Notes: generated by a model not told the origin, from the letters alone. A DNA stretch of 16,023 nucleotides from DASPKA01 sp035628335 (GCA_035628335.1 DASPKA010000076.1:1-16023), one strand, 5' to 3'. Numbered from the stretch's first letter, positions 6,135-13,504 are shown. Program-made: numbers and translations.

Positions 6135-6201
6135 GAATTATGAATTACGAATTATGAATTATGGTTTGCCCCTTAATTCCTAATTCCTAATTCCTAATTC
6201 T
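6135..6201. repeat. Two facing arrays of 7-nt repeats between tRNA-Val and rnc
   Basis: Four GAATTAT-type units (6135-6162, one with final C) are followed after 11 bases by four TAATTCC-type units (6174-6201, last one ending T). The second array is close to the reverse complement of the first, so the two can pair as a long hairpin made of 6-bp blocks interrupted by a mismatch every seventh base. The array ends nine bases before the rnc start. It fills the gap where the tRNA transcript should end and the rnc leader begin. Confidence 0.7.
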
Positions 6202-6209
6202 GATCAACA

Positions 6210-6890
6210 ATGAACCAGTCAGATTTAGAGGGGATACTAGAAACAAATATACAAAATTTTGATTTATATAAATCTGCTTTTACTCACCGGTCATACTTAA
6301 ACGAGAACCGTGGGTATGGTTTACCACATAATGAGCGGTTGGAGTTTTTAGGCGACGCAGTTTTAGAGTTGGTAGCTACTGAGCATCTGTACCGCAACTA
6401 CCCACACTCAGAAGGGGAGTTGACCAACTTTCGCTCAGCTTTAGTAAACTATAAAAAACTTTCTGAAATTGCAAAGGCACTCGGGCTTGAACAGTACTTG
6501 CTCATGAGCAAAGGTGAAAGTAAAGACACCGGCCGAGCTCGTCAAGTTATTTTGGCAAATGCTATCGAAGCGCTCATTGGAGCTATATACCTCGACAAAG
6601 GCTATAACGAGTCTGCTCAGTTTATAGAAAAGCATATTCTTAAAGAGCTTCCTGCTATCATTTCTGGTGGCAGCTACGTAGACCCAAAGAGCAAGCTTCA
6701 GGAAATTATTCAGGAAAAACGCGGCATTACTCCTACATACTCTGTGTTACACGAAAGTGGACCTGACCACAACAAGCACTTTATTGTTGGCGCAATGGTA
6801 GGTAAAGAAAAAATAGGTGAGGGTTCTGGCCCGAGCAAACAAGAAGCGGAAATTTCCGCAGCGGAAAATGCTCTTAAGGAGCTTGCATAA
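6210..6890 (+). CDS. rnc: Ribonuclease III
   Basis: RNase III cuts double-stranded RNA, including rRNA precursors. The 226-residue product has normal family length. The catalytic domain holds the signature NERLEFLGDAVLEL (41-54), with acidic residues E42, E45 and D49, and ANAIEALIGAIYLD (116-129) with catalytic E120. The residue matching E. coli D114 is N117 here. Residues 155-224 form a double-stranded RNA-binding domain with GPDHNKHF and a Lys/Ala-rich last helix. ATG 6210 is chosen because the conserved helix begins within a few residues. No Shine-Dalgarno is present; the start lies just after the 7-nt repeat array. A strong terminator follows. Confidence 0.95.
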   Translation: MNQSDLEGILETNIQNFDLYKSAFTHRSYLNENRGYGLPHNERLEFLGDAVLELVATEHLYRNYPHSEGELTNFRSALVNYKKLSEIAKALGLEQYLLMSKGESKDTGRARQVILANAIEALIGAIYLDKGYNESAQFIEKHILKELPAIISGGSYVDPKSKLQEIIQEKRGITPTYSVLHESGPDHNKHFIVGAMVGKEKIGEGSGPSKQEAEISAAENALKELA

Positions 6891-6896
6891 AACCTA

Positions 6897-6932
6897 AAAA
6901 GGACGTCCCGACGCTCGACAGGACGTCCTTTT
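6897..6932 (+). terminator. rnc terminator
   Basis: AAAAGGACGTCC (6897-6908) pairs with GGACGTCCTTTT (6921-6932) around a 12-base loop, ending in a T-run. It directly follows the rnc stop codon. The core GGACGTCC is itself palindromic, so the hairpin is symmetrical. Confidence 0.85.
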
Positions 6933-7003
6933 ATTCAATGATTCCTCATGTTTACAGAAATTTATATTTTGTGAGGCATGAGGACAGCGATCTTTTTCTC
7001 ATA

Positions 7004-7009
7004 TATAAT
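7004..7009 (+). promoter_or_regulatory. -10 element of polA
   Basis: A consensus TATAAT places the start of transcription near 7015-7017, which coincides with the left end of the leader element shared with ftsH (7014). A -35 is not clear at the expected spacing. Confidence 0.55.
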
Positions 7010-7013
7010 ACTC

Positions 7014-7106
7014 ATAAGAAGTAGAATAGCCACAAATAGGGAGAATTTCCGCCAAAAGCGGATCTGCCTTTGGCATGACACTTCCATAATTGATGGCGTA
7101 TTCACT
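7014..7106 (+). promoter_or_regulatory. polA leader element, copy 2 of the duplicated leader
   Basis: It is nearly identical to 216-309 before ftsH and in the same orientation relative to its gene. TTCACT-ATG ends both copies. The first hairpin is weakened (CCGC/GCGG, 7049-7052 with 7057-7060 region), while the longer alternative helix gains an A-T pair and loses a G-C pair compared with copy 1. The minigene M-T-L-P-stop is kept at 7075-7089 with TAA in place of TGA. The one-base indel shifts the frame relative to the downstream gene between copies, so conservation is at nucleotide level and not as a protein extension of PolA. Confidence 0.7.
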
Positions 7107-9845
7107 ATGGCAGAAAAATTTAAGAAAATAATGCTTATAGACGGGAACGCCCTGGTCCACCGTGGTTTTCATGCGTTGCCTGAGTTATCTGGGCCGAGCG
7201 GTGAACCTACTGGGGCTATTTATGGGTTTACTATGATTCTCTTACGGGCCATCAAAGACCTTAAACCTACCCACATCGCCTGCTGTTTTGACTTAGCTGG
7301 GCCGACTTTCCGGCATGAGAAGTATAAGGATTACAAGGCTACGAGAACTAAGGCTCCCCAAGAGTTGTACGACCAAATTCCTGCGTGTAAAGAGCTGGTC
7401 CGTGCGATGGGTATTCCGGTATTCGAGAAAAAGGGTTTTGAGGCCGACGACTTACTTGGTACGCTCTCTCGGACTTGCTGCGAGCAGTACAACAACAAGT
7501 GTAAAGTGATGATAGTCACCGGGGATATGGATACGCTCCAACTCGTGAATGAGTGTGTGTCTGTACATACACTGCGTAAGGGAATTTCTGATGTCATTAG
7601 CTATGGACCCCGTCAGGTTTTTGAACGGTACGGCTTACATCCAGGGCAGATGGTGGATTTTCGCGCGCTACGAGGTGACTCGTCCGACAATATTAAAGGT
7701 GTTAAGGGAATTGGCGAAAAGGGTGCTACTGAACTCATACGTGAGTTTGGATCTTTAAAAGGTATTTATGAGGCAATTGAAGACGGGTCAAGTGATGGGA
7801 AAATAAAAGAACGTATTCGCAATTTGCTTTTGGAGCAAAAGGAAAGCGCTGAGCTTTCATATGAGCTTTCAAAGATAGATACATTAGTAGAATTAAAGAC
7901 TGAAGTTCCCGAGTTTGTCTTTTCGCCTGCTAATCTCAGGGCGGTTCTCGAACAGTTCGGTAAACTTGGGTTTAAGAGTTTAGTAGCACAGCTGCCGAAC
8001 GTAGGCGAAGCAGAAACAGGGGAAGAAGTACAGGAAGAAGTGGAAACAAAACAGCATAAAGATATAAAGTCCCACTATTACTTTTTAGATACCGAGAGCA
8101 AAGTTGAGAAAGCAGTGGAAAAAATTGGCAAAGCTACTGAGATAGCGTTTGATACTGAAACTACAAACATTGACCCTTTGAGAAGCAATCTTGTGGGTGT
8201 GTCTATTTCTCCTGCAGGTGGAACAGCTTACTATGTAGAAAGCAAGCTTGTAAGCAAGAACTTAATTAAACTTTTGGAAAAAAGGTCATTAAAAAAGGTG
8301 GGACATAATGCCAAGTATGACATTTTGGCTCTACGCCAGTCAGGAATAGAAGTCAGTGGTGTGGTTTTCGATACCATGATTGCTTCCTACTTGCTTGATG
8401 CGGGCACGCGTAGGCATAGTCTGGACGACCTTTCCCTCATAGAGTTTGGGCATAAGAAAATCTCGACTGAATCCCTGATCGGCAAAGGTGCAAAGCAAAT
8501 TACTATGGACCAGGTTCCTGCGGAAAAAGTGGCCAACTACGCGTGTGAAGACGCAGACTTCACCATGCGCCTTAGAGAGATCTTTGAAGACCGCTTAAAA
8601 GAAGAAGGGCTATGGGAAGTGTTTCGTGATATTGAAATGCCTTTGATTCCAGTATTGGCTGACATGGAAGCAAGGGGTATACAGCTGGACACCAAGCACT
8701 TGAAAAAGTTGTCTGCAGAGGCAGAGATAAGTTTAAAAGATGTGGAGCAAGAAATCTACAAGCTTGCTGGGAGCGAGTTTAACATTGCCTCGCCAAAGCA
8801 ATTAAAAGAAATTTTGTTTGAGAAAATGGGCTTAGAGCCAGTGGATAATAAAAAAGTAAAAACTGGTCTTTCTACCGCTGCCTCTGAGCTGGAAAAGATG
8901 CGTGGCCAGCATAAGATCATAGAATGTATTTTAGAGTACCGCGAACTCGCGAAACTCCAAAATACCTACCTTACCGTATTGCCAGATTTGGTTAATCCAA
9001 AAACTAACAGGCTGCACACAAGCTACAACCAAACCATAGCCGCAACTGGACGCCTGTCTTCAGTTGACCCAAATTTGCAAAACATCCCAGTGCGTGGTGA
9101 TGGCATAGGGGGAAGGATTCGCGAGGCTTTTGTAGCAAAAGATGGGTATGAGCTTTTATCTCTAGACTACTCGCAAATCGAACTACGAGTGGTAGCACAC
9201 TTAGCCCAAGACGAGAATATGATGCGCGTGTTTAACCAGGGCGAAGACATTCACACTAATACCGCCCGCGCGATTTTTGGCTTGCCTGCAAGTAAGATAA
9301 CGGAAGAACACAGAAGATATGCTAAGACAGTAAACTTTGGTATTCTCTATGGCTTGCAAGCATTTGGTCTCGCAAGTCGGGTAACTAACTTGGACTTTGA
9401 CAGCGCCAAGGATTTTATAAGCAACTACTTCCTTGCATACCCAGGTGTGAAAGAGTATATGGAGAAAATAAAGCTGGAAGCAAGGACTGGCCGCGTGCGT
9501 TCGCAGACTGGGCGTGTAAGAAAGTTTCCTGATATTAAGTCTCGTATCTTTGCTCTGCGTGCTGCCGCAGAACGTGCTGCAATGAACTTTCCAATTCAGT
9601 CACTTGCTGCAGACGTTATAAAAGTAGCAATGATTAATATCCACCCTGAACTTAAAGACAAAAAAGATGAAATACAAATGCTCCTCCAGGTTCATGACGA
9701 ACTTGTCTTTGAAGTGCGTGAGGACAAAGTAGAGCACTACACAAAGCTTATAAAACCTATCATGGAAGAAGCCATACAACTTTCAGTTCCAATAGTTGTA
9801 GAAGCTAAGGTAGGAAAAAACTGGGGGAAAATGAAAAAAATATAG
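7107..9845 (+). CDS. polA: DNA polymerase I with both exonuclease domains
   Basis: Pol I fills gaps and removes RNA primers in replication and repair. The 912-residue product has all three domains. Residues 1-~290 are the 5'-3' exonuclease (IDGNALVHRG, EADD at 112-115, GDMDTLQL, RALRGDSSDNIKGVKGIG). Residues ~340-500 are a 3'-5' exonuclease with its catalytic motifs intact: DTET (349-352), HNAKYD (400-405) and YACEDAD (478-484), so proofreading should work. The polymerase domain has motif A LDYSQIELR (686-694), motif B RRYAKTVNFGILYG (736-749) and motif C VHDE (862-865). A Glu-rich linker lies at ~300-315. The frame stays open back to ATG 6978, but that would translate the leader shared with ftsH. 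MAEKFKKIMLIDGNAL from 7107 is the natural family start. No Shine-Dalgarno lies close to it. Confidence 0.97.
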   Translation: MAEKFKKIMLIDGNALVHRGFHALPELSGPSGEPTGAIYGFTMILLRAIKDLKPTHIACCFDLAGPTFRHEKYKDYKATRTKAPQELYDQIPACKELVRAMGIPVFEKKGFEADDLLGTLSRTCCEQYNNKCKVMIVTGDMDTLQLVNECVSVHTLRKGISDVISYGPRQVFERYGLHPGQMVDFRALRGDSSDNIKGVKGIGEKGATELIREFGSLKGIYEAIEDGSSDGKIKERIRNLLLEQKESAELSYELSKIDTLVELKTEVPEFVFSPANLRAVLEQFGKLGFKSLVAQLPNVGEAETGEEVQEEVETKQHKDIKSHYYFLDTESKVEKAVEKIGKATEIAFDTETTNIDPLRSNLVGVSISPAGGTAYYVESKLVSKNLIKLLEKRSLKKVGHNAKYDILALRQSGIEVSGVVFDTMIASYLLDAGTRRHSLDDLSLIEFGHKKISTESLIGKGAKQITMDQVPAEKVANYACEDADFTMRLREIFEDRLKEEGLWEVFRDIEMPLIPVLADMEARGIQLDTKHLKKLSAEAEISLKDVEQEIYKLAGSEFNIASPKQLKEILFEKMGLEPVDNKKVKTGLSTAASELEKMRGQHKIIECILEYRELAKLQNTYLTVLPDLVNPKTNRLHTSYNQTIAATGRLSSVDPNLQNIPVRGDGIGGRIREAFVAKDGYELLSLDYSQIELRVVAHLAQDENMMRVFNQGEDIHTNTARAIFGLPASKITEEHRRYAKTVNFGILYGLQAFGLASRVTNLDFDSAKDFISNYFLAYPGVKEYMEKIKLEARTGRVRSQTGRVRKFPDIKSRIFALRAAAERAAMNFPIQSLAADVIKVAMINIHPELKDKKDEIQMLLQVHDELVFEVREDKVEHYTKLIKPIMEEAIQLSVPIVVEAKVGKNWGKMKKI

Positions 9846-9851
9846 TATACT
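9846..9851 (+). promoter_or_regulatory. -10 element for the 9861 gene
   Basis: TATACT begins directly after the polA stop codon (9843-9845) and ends nine bases before TTG 9861. A transcript from it would be leaderless or nearly so. No clear -35 is seen in the polA end, so confidence is limited. Confidence 0.4.
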
Positions 9852-9860
9852 TAGTGTATC

Positions 9861-11033
9861 TTGGAAATAAAAAAGATTTACATTGGTGGATGGTATCAGA
9901 GGACAACGCTGCACCTTTCTGAGGTGTGGGATTTTTTGCAGTACCAGCATAGTGACCCATATCTTTCTCCGCAGAAGCTAAATCATCTCCGACAGAATTT
10001 ACAGATTGCTTCTCTTGAACGGCTTACGGACTCGCTTGAGTATATAAAATTTAAAACTGGAAGCGGTATTACATGTAGAATTTACGAAGACGGACTCATA
10101 GTCCTTAAGCGTGATGCGGGAAATATTGTTTCTGACATGAAACACTTGCAAATGTATTTTGAGTCTAACTTGGGCCGTGCGCTGAGTTATATTTTTTCCC
10201 GTGGTGCGCCAGTGCCAAAAGAGTTGGCTGGTATAAAGACTGTCTTTCCGTTTATTATTACCACAACCGGTGCGGGAGGAGATGAGGTCAAAAGCCTGTT
10301 TGCAAAGTTTAAAGAACAGGCATACTCAAAGGTTGAAGCTGGTAAAATTTCCGTCTACCGCTGTCAGAAGTACATGATAATTAATGACGTAGAGGATGAG
10401 AATTTTAGTAGGGAATTGATTGAAGCAAATATTTTTTTTAGAGAATTTAAAAACCAACTGCACCGTTACCTAGTGTTGCACCGAAACATCTGGGAAAAAA
10501 TTCGTAGAGTCAAAGAACGTGATGAGGTACGCGCGTCTGAAGTGCAAGGGCACCTAAACGAATTACGGTTGATAGAAAAAACAGTGTTGCTTATAGATGG
10601 ACGTATAGGACAAATGGACTCGTATGCTAAGACAAGACAAAAGCTTAGTAGTAATGCCAACTTAGATGAGTACCTAAAAACTTTGTTTCAGTTTAAGTAT
10701 GAAACCTTGCTCGACACTCATAGTTATATTCAAAAGCTTTGGGGTATGACAAAGACGTATCTGGCTTCTGCTCTAACCATGTTCCAGCAAGTGAGTGAGC
10801 GTTCGACTACAGATGCAATTTCAATTCTGCAAATTATAACAACTATTGGTATTATATCGGGTATAGTCGGCTTGTTATATAGAGACGCATTGCCAAAAGT
10901 GAACATGCTCGGCTTTGTGTACGTGCTTGGTATGCTTGCCGTTAGTTGGGTGCTTTATAAAGGAATTAAGTATGTATATACACTTAAGAAATATAAACTA
11001 GACGTGAGAGACTACGACAAGGACATACAATAG
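9861..11033 (+). CDS. Membrane protein with CorA-like topology, no GMN motif
   Basis: The family is not recognised with certainty. The 390-residue product has a large N-terminal soluble region: mixed alpha/beta to ~residue 175, then long charged helices (~180-315) with coiled-coil character. Two closely spaced membrane helices follow near the C-terminus (~320-340 and ~349-370), ending in a charged tail. This order matches CorA-type channels and the related RMND1/Sif2-like proteins. However, the loop between the helices is YRDALPKVNM, with no GMN selectivity motif, so magnesium transport is not supported. The start is TTG 9861: an in-frame TAG lies at 9852-9854 and the next ATG is far inside. 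It follows polA by 15 bases and ends at a strong bidirectional terminator. Confidence 0.7.
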   Translation: MEIKKIYIGGWYQRTTLHLSEVWDFLQYQHSDPYLSPQKLNHLRQNLQIASLERLTDSLEYIKFKTGSGITCRIYEDGLIVLKRDAGNIVSDMKHLQMYFESNLGRALSYIFSRGAPVPKELAGIKTVFPFIITTTGAGGDEVKSLFAKFKEQAYSKVEAGKISVYRCQKYMIINDVEDENFSRELIEANIFFREFKNQLHRYLVLHRNIWEKIRRVKERDEVRASEVQGHLNELRLIEKTVLLIDGRIGQMDSYAKTRQKLSSNANLDEYLKTLFQFKYETLLDTHSYIQKLWGMTKTYLASALTMFQQVSERSTTDAISILQIITTIGIISGIVGLLYRDALPKVNMLGFVYVLGMLAVSWVLYKGIKYVYTLKKYKLDVRDYDKDIQ

Positions 11034-11037
11034 CAGC

Positions 11038-11076
11038 AACCAAAAAAACAACCGTGCAACGGTTGTTTTTTTGGTT
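11038..11076. terminator. Bidirectional terminator between the 9861 gene and rpsT
   Basis: A 17-bp stem pairs 11038-11054 with 11060-11076 around a TGCAA loop. The arms carry A7 and T7 runs, so the hairpin has a T-run in both directions, fitting the convergent genes on either side. Confidence 0.9.
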
Positions 11077-11078
11077 GG

Positions 11079-11342
11079 TTATTTAAGCTTGTTTACAGTT
11101 TTAGAAAGACGAGACTTTTTTCTAGAGGCAGTGTTTTTGTGAATTACGCCTTTCTTAGCCGCTTTATCTAGCTGGGCAAATGCCTTGCTAAGGGCCGTAA
11201 CTGAAGTGGCTTTCTCTGCTTCTTCAATTGCTTTCTTTAGTTCCTTAACAGCAGAGCGGTACTTAGTCTTAGTAATTTGGTTGTATTCACGGCGGCGAGC
11301 AGATTTACGCATAGCTTTAGCCGCAGATTTAGTATTAGGCAT
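11079..11342 (-). CDS. rpsT: 30S ribosomal protein S20
   Basis: S20 binds 16S rRNA and supports assembly of the small ribosomal subunit. The 87-residue product is all basic helix and carries the family start MPNTKSAAKAMRKSARRR, a central Lys/Glu-rich helix, and the typical end GVIHKNTASRKKSRLSK. Length and sequence match the family. It is transcribed alone on the minus strand and ends at the shared bidirectional terminator. Its leader holds a palindrome (11357-11376) and a candidate extended -10 (TGGTAGTAT, complement of 11407-11415). No Shine-Dalgarno is seen. Confidence 0.96.
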   Translation of the reverse strand: MPNTKSAAKAMRKSARRREYNQITKTKYRSAVKELKKAIEEAEKATSVTALSKAFAQLDKAAKKGVIHKNTASRKKSRLSKTVNKLK

Positions 11343-11356
11343 TTAAATGTCTTGTC

Positions 11357-11376
11357 ATTCCCACGCATGTGGGAAT
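11357..11376. repeat. REP-like palindrome in the rpsT leader
   Basis: ATTCCCAC (11357-11364) pairs with GTGGGAAT (11369-11376) around GCAT. It sits 15-34 bases before the rpsT start, so it would be in the 5' untranslated RNA. Palindromes with an ATTCCC…GGGAAT frame are common dispersed repeats in bacteria. A role in rpsT control is possible but not shown. Confidence 0.5.
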
Positions 11377-11406
11377 CTATGAATTACATTGTTTGATAGT
11401 AGTGAA

Positions 11407-11415
11407 ATACTACCA
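11407..11415 (-). promoter_or_regulatory. Candidate extended -10 of rpsT
   Basis: On the minus strand TGG precedes TAGTAT, resembling the TGG-TATAAT elements before the 4080 and LysM genes. Transcription would start near 11400, giving a leader of about 60 bases that includes the palindrome at 11357-11376. A small GTAGT/ACTAC hairpin overlaps it. Confidence 0.35.
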
Positions 11416-11440
11416 TATCTCCAGTTTTTTTGCAATTAAT

Positions 11441-11478
11441 AAAACCGCACCAAATCCGGATGATCTGTGTGCGGCTTT
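11441..11478 (-). terminator. Terminator of the orphan gene at 11504-11887
   Basis: On the minus strand AAAGCCGCAC pairs with GTGCGGTTTT (one G-T wobble), enclosing an 18-base loop that contains the palindrome ATCCGGAT. The T-rich tail TTTTATTAATT follows. It lies 26 bases after the stop codon. Confidence 0.75.
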
Positions 11479-11503
11479 TGTTGTTGAGGAACGAAAAGCT
11501 CGT

Positions 11504-11887
11504 TTAGGGGATGTACGCCATTTTACCGTCGGCGTACACCGCGATTGAGTAGCAAGCGTTGACCACCTTTTGGGTGGATTCGTCACGGAAATCCCACCCA
11601 TCGAAGTGCAGGGGTCTCAATCCCTCGGTGACGGTGATGGAGTTCTCACCACTAGCCGCTAAGGCCACCCTTGTGCACCCGAAGCCGCTTTCTATGGTCG
11701 AGTTTGCGATCTCGACGTCGAATATTTGCATTTCGGTAGTCGGGTAGGTCCGAGTTTGCCCGTAGCATCGCCAGAGCCAAGGGAAGCGCTTATTGTCATG
11801 ATCAAGATAGTTTCTTGAGAGGACAATAGTTCTGCCGTCAGTCCGGGCCGGTTCATTGGTTATGGCTTTACTGCCGTTTCGAGACAT
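11504..11887 (-). CDS. Hypothetical protein, 127 aa, orphan
   Basis: I do not recognise this family. The product, beginning MSRNGSKAIT, is soluble-looking, with no signal peptide or membrane helix. It contains aromatic-rich stretches (RFPWLWRCYGQTRTYP; LHFDGWDF) and beta-prone segments ending in YADGKMAYIP. Cysteines are at 41, 71 and 112. ATG 11887 is chosen over the longer frame from 11953 because AAGGAG lies nine bases upstream, and the extension would translate the promoter and leader. The codon mix looks more GC-rich than its AT-rich neighbours, by eye. With its own promoter, ribosome binding site and terminator it is a self-contained unit, possibly acquired by transfer. Confidence 0.7.
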   Translation of the reverse strand: MSRNGSKAITNEPARTDGRTIVLSRNYLDHDNKRFPWLWRCYGQTRTYPTTEMQIFDVEIANSTIESGFGCTRVALAASGENSITVTEGLRPLHFDGWDFRDESTQKVVNACYSIAVYADGKMAYIP

Positions 11888-11948
11888 TCTATTTTTCTCC
11901 TTTTTGTTACATGGTTTACCGCTAAAGCGGCCTTCTTGCGACCGAGTC

Positions 11949-12000
11949 ACCATACCATTTTAAGCAAATTTTTGCAATAGTAAAAGAGTTATCGTATAAT
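11949..12000. promoter_or_regulatory. Divergent promoter pair sharing one -35 hexamer
   Basis: TTGCAA at 11972-11977 is self-complementary. On the plus strand it is 17 bases from TATAAT (11995-12000). On the minus strand the same hexamer is 17 bases from TATGGT (11954-11949), which is preceded by TGG as an extended -10. The plus promoter would start transcription near 12007-12009, at the GTG start of the first pilin gene. The minus promoter would start near 11942, before the orphan gene. Confidence 0.65.
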
Positions 12001-12008
12001 AAGCTTAC

Positions 12009-12638
12009 GTGAAAAACCAAAATACACAAAAAGGGTTTACGGTTATTGAATTGATAGTGGTGTTGGTCGTAATTACGACGCTTTTTTCGATTGTGGTGCT
12101 CAACTTTAACGCATCTAAGTCAAGCAGAAACCTAAATATAGCGGCAAATGAGCTAGTGGAGAATTTACGTAATTTACAAACAGCAAGTCTAACAGGACGA
12201 AACCTGGCAACCGCAGGGGGTGCACCGGCTTTTTATGTTCTACGTTTAAAAAGTAACTACCGCGATAGTTATGTGTTTTCGAAGTATGACAAAACTAACG
12301 TACAGCTGGACTACGGCACTACGACTCTAGCAAACGGTATTCAGTTTAAAGCAATAGGGCAAAATGCGGTAACGGTAACCGATAAGATGGCCACTGGAAC
12401 TTGCACCACGACCTGCAATCGAGATTGCATTGATATTGCCTTTGAATTGCCATTTGGTTCTATATATGCAGATGAAAGCTGTAACATTTTTAACACAGTT
12501 ACACACCCAAACCAGCTTCAAAGCAGAGCAACGTACTCCAATAGAATAGTGGAGCTTAACTTGATTGACGTGAAAGATTCTACTAAAACAATTAAGGTAG
12601 TAGTCAACGGAGTAACAGGGAGGATCTCTAAGGAATGA
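12009..12638 (+). CDS. Type IV pilin-like minor pseudopilin (GspH/FimT-like)
   Basis: The 209-residue product begins MKNQNTQKG followed by FTVIELIVVLVVITTLFSIV. This is a class III prepilin signal: prepilin peptidase should cut after G9, leaving F at +1 and the key E at +5, then a hydrophobic helix. The remainder is a beta-rich globular domain with a cysteine cluster (CTTTCNRDC, plus ESCN). Length and order fit minor pseudopilins of the GspH/FimT type. The GTG start at 12009 lies nine bases after a consensus TATAAT, so the message is probably leaderless. It is first of four pilin-like genes and overlaps the next by four bases (ATGA). Confidence 0.85.
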   Translation: MKNQNTQKGFTVIELIVVLVVITTLFSIVVLNFNASKSSRNLNIAANELVENLRNLQTASLTGRNLATAGGAPAFYVLRLKSNYRDSYVFSKYDKTNVQLDYGTTTLANGIQFKAIGQNAVTVTDKMATGTCTTTCNRDCIDIAFELPFGSIYADESCNIFNTVTHPNQLQSRATYSNRIVELNLIDVKDSTKTIKVVVNGVTGRISKE

Positions 12639-13504
12639 TGCGACGTGGTCAAAATGGGCAAACGATAATTGAAACTATGGTGGCAATATTTATTTTAGTC
12701 ACTGGGATTTTTGCTGTGCTCGCACTGGCTACGGACTCCTTTGCTTCGACCTCAAACATAAAAAACCAGATTATAGCCACTGGGCTTGTACGGGAAGGAA
12801 TAGAGGTGGTAAAAAACATGCGTGACACAAACTGGCTGAACTCACAAGTCTCTGATTGTTACAACTATTCAACTACCCACGCAGCTCCGCGTTGTCACCA
12901 GGATTGGCTCAGGCCGGGTGTAAGTGAAGATTACGGTTTTTACAATATACAAGGTATTCTGAAAAATTTTGACAACAAAGACACCACAGAAAAATGCGCA
13001 GATGACAGCACAAGCCTGACTAACATTGCTGTCTTAGCATACAATGAAAACTTTAATGGTTACTCAGGTGCTTCTTCGCAGGCAGCAAATGCAAGGTTTT
13101 GGAACCGCAATACAACCTCGCCTTATGCGAATATAAGAACTGCTACTACACTTGCTGACTTGCGTTTGTTATACGATCCAGGATTGAACACAAATGAAGC
13201 TGCTTCTCCGCGCGGCTACTACGTTTCATTAGCTTCTTACCCAGCCAATACGTCCAGGTCAAGTAATTTTTATAGAGCGGTGTGTGTTTATCAACTTAAC
13301 AATAGACGACCATTTAGTCAGACCTCTGACGGAACTTCTAGCACCTACCATGGGCCGCTACTACTTGTGGTCTCGCGTGTCTGGTGGTTTGACGGCTACC
13401 GCTGTAAAGCCTCAAACCCAGCTTCTTACTATTTTGGAAATGCTGCCTCACACTGCAGAATAGAATTAAAAATGTACCTCACTAACTGGAAGAATAACAG
13501 CTAA
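12635..13504 (+). CDS. Type IV pilin-like minor pseudopilin (PilV/GspI-like)
   Basis: The 289-residue product starts MMRRGQNG followed by QTIIETMVAIFILVTGIFAV. The prepilin cut is expected after G8, with E at +5 kept but Gln instead of Phe at +1. The globular part begins GLVREGIEVVKNMRDTNWL, typical of PilV-like proteins in this kind of bacterium. It has several cysteines and is rich in Asn, Ser and Tyr. The start overlaps the stop of the previous gene (ATGA), so translation is probably coupled. A GGGAGG lies at 12618-12623, and a second ATG at 12638 is an equally possible start. Two hairpins separate it from the third pilin gene. Confidence 0.82.
   Translation: MMRRGQNGQTIIETMVAIFILVTGIFAVLALATDSFASTSNIKNQIIATGLVREGIEVVKNMRDTNWLNSQVSDCYNYSTTHAAPRCHQDWLRPGVSEDYGFYNIQGILKNFDNKDTTEKCADDSTSLTNIAVLAYNENFNGYSGASSQAANARFWNRNTTSPYANIRTATTLADLRLLYDPGLNTNEAASPRGYYVSLASYPANTSRSSNFYRAVCVYQLNNRRPFSQTSDGTSSTYHGPLLLVVSRVWWFDGYRCKASNPASYYFGNAASHCRIELKMYLTNWKNNS

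Noticed and set aside
6135..6201. CRISPR array
   Set aside because: Units are only 7 bases, with no spacers, and no cas genes are near.
6978..7106. 43-residue N-terminal extension of PolA from ATG 6978
   Set aside because: It would translate the leader element shared with ftsH, whose frame relative to the gene differs between copies, and family proteins begin near MAEKFKKIMLIDGNAL.
9861..11033. Assignment as a magnesium transporter CorA
   Set aside because: The GMN motif between the two membrane helices is absent, so only the topology is similar.
11888..11953. 22-residue extension of the minus-strand orphan from 11953
   Set aside because: It would run through the predicted transcription start and the AAGGAG ribosome binding site, which point to ATG 11887.
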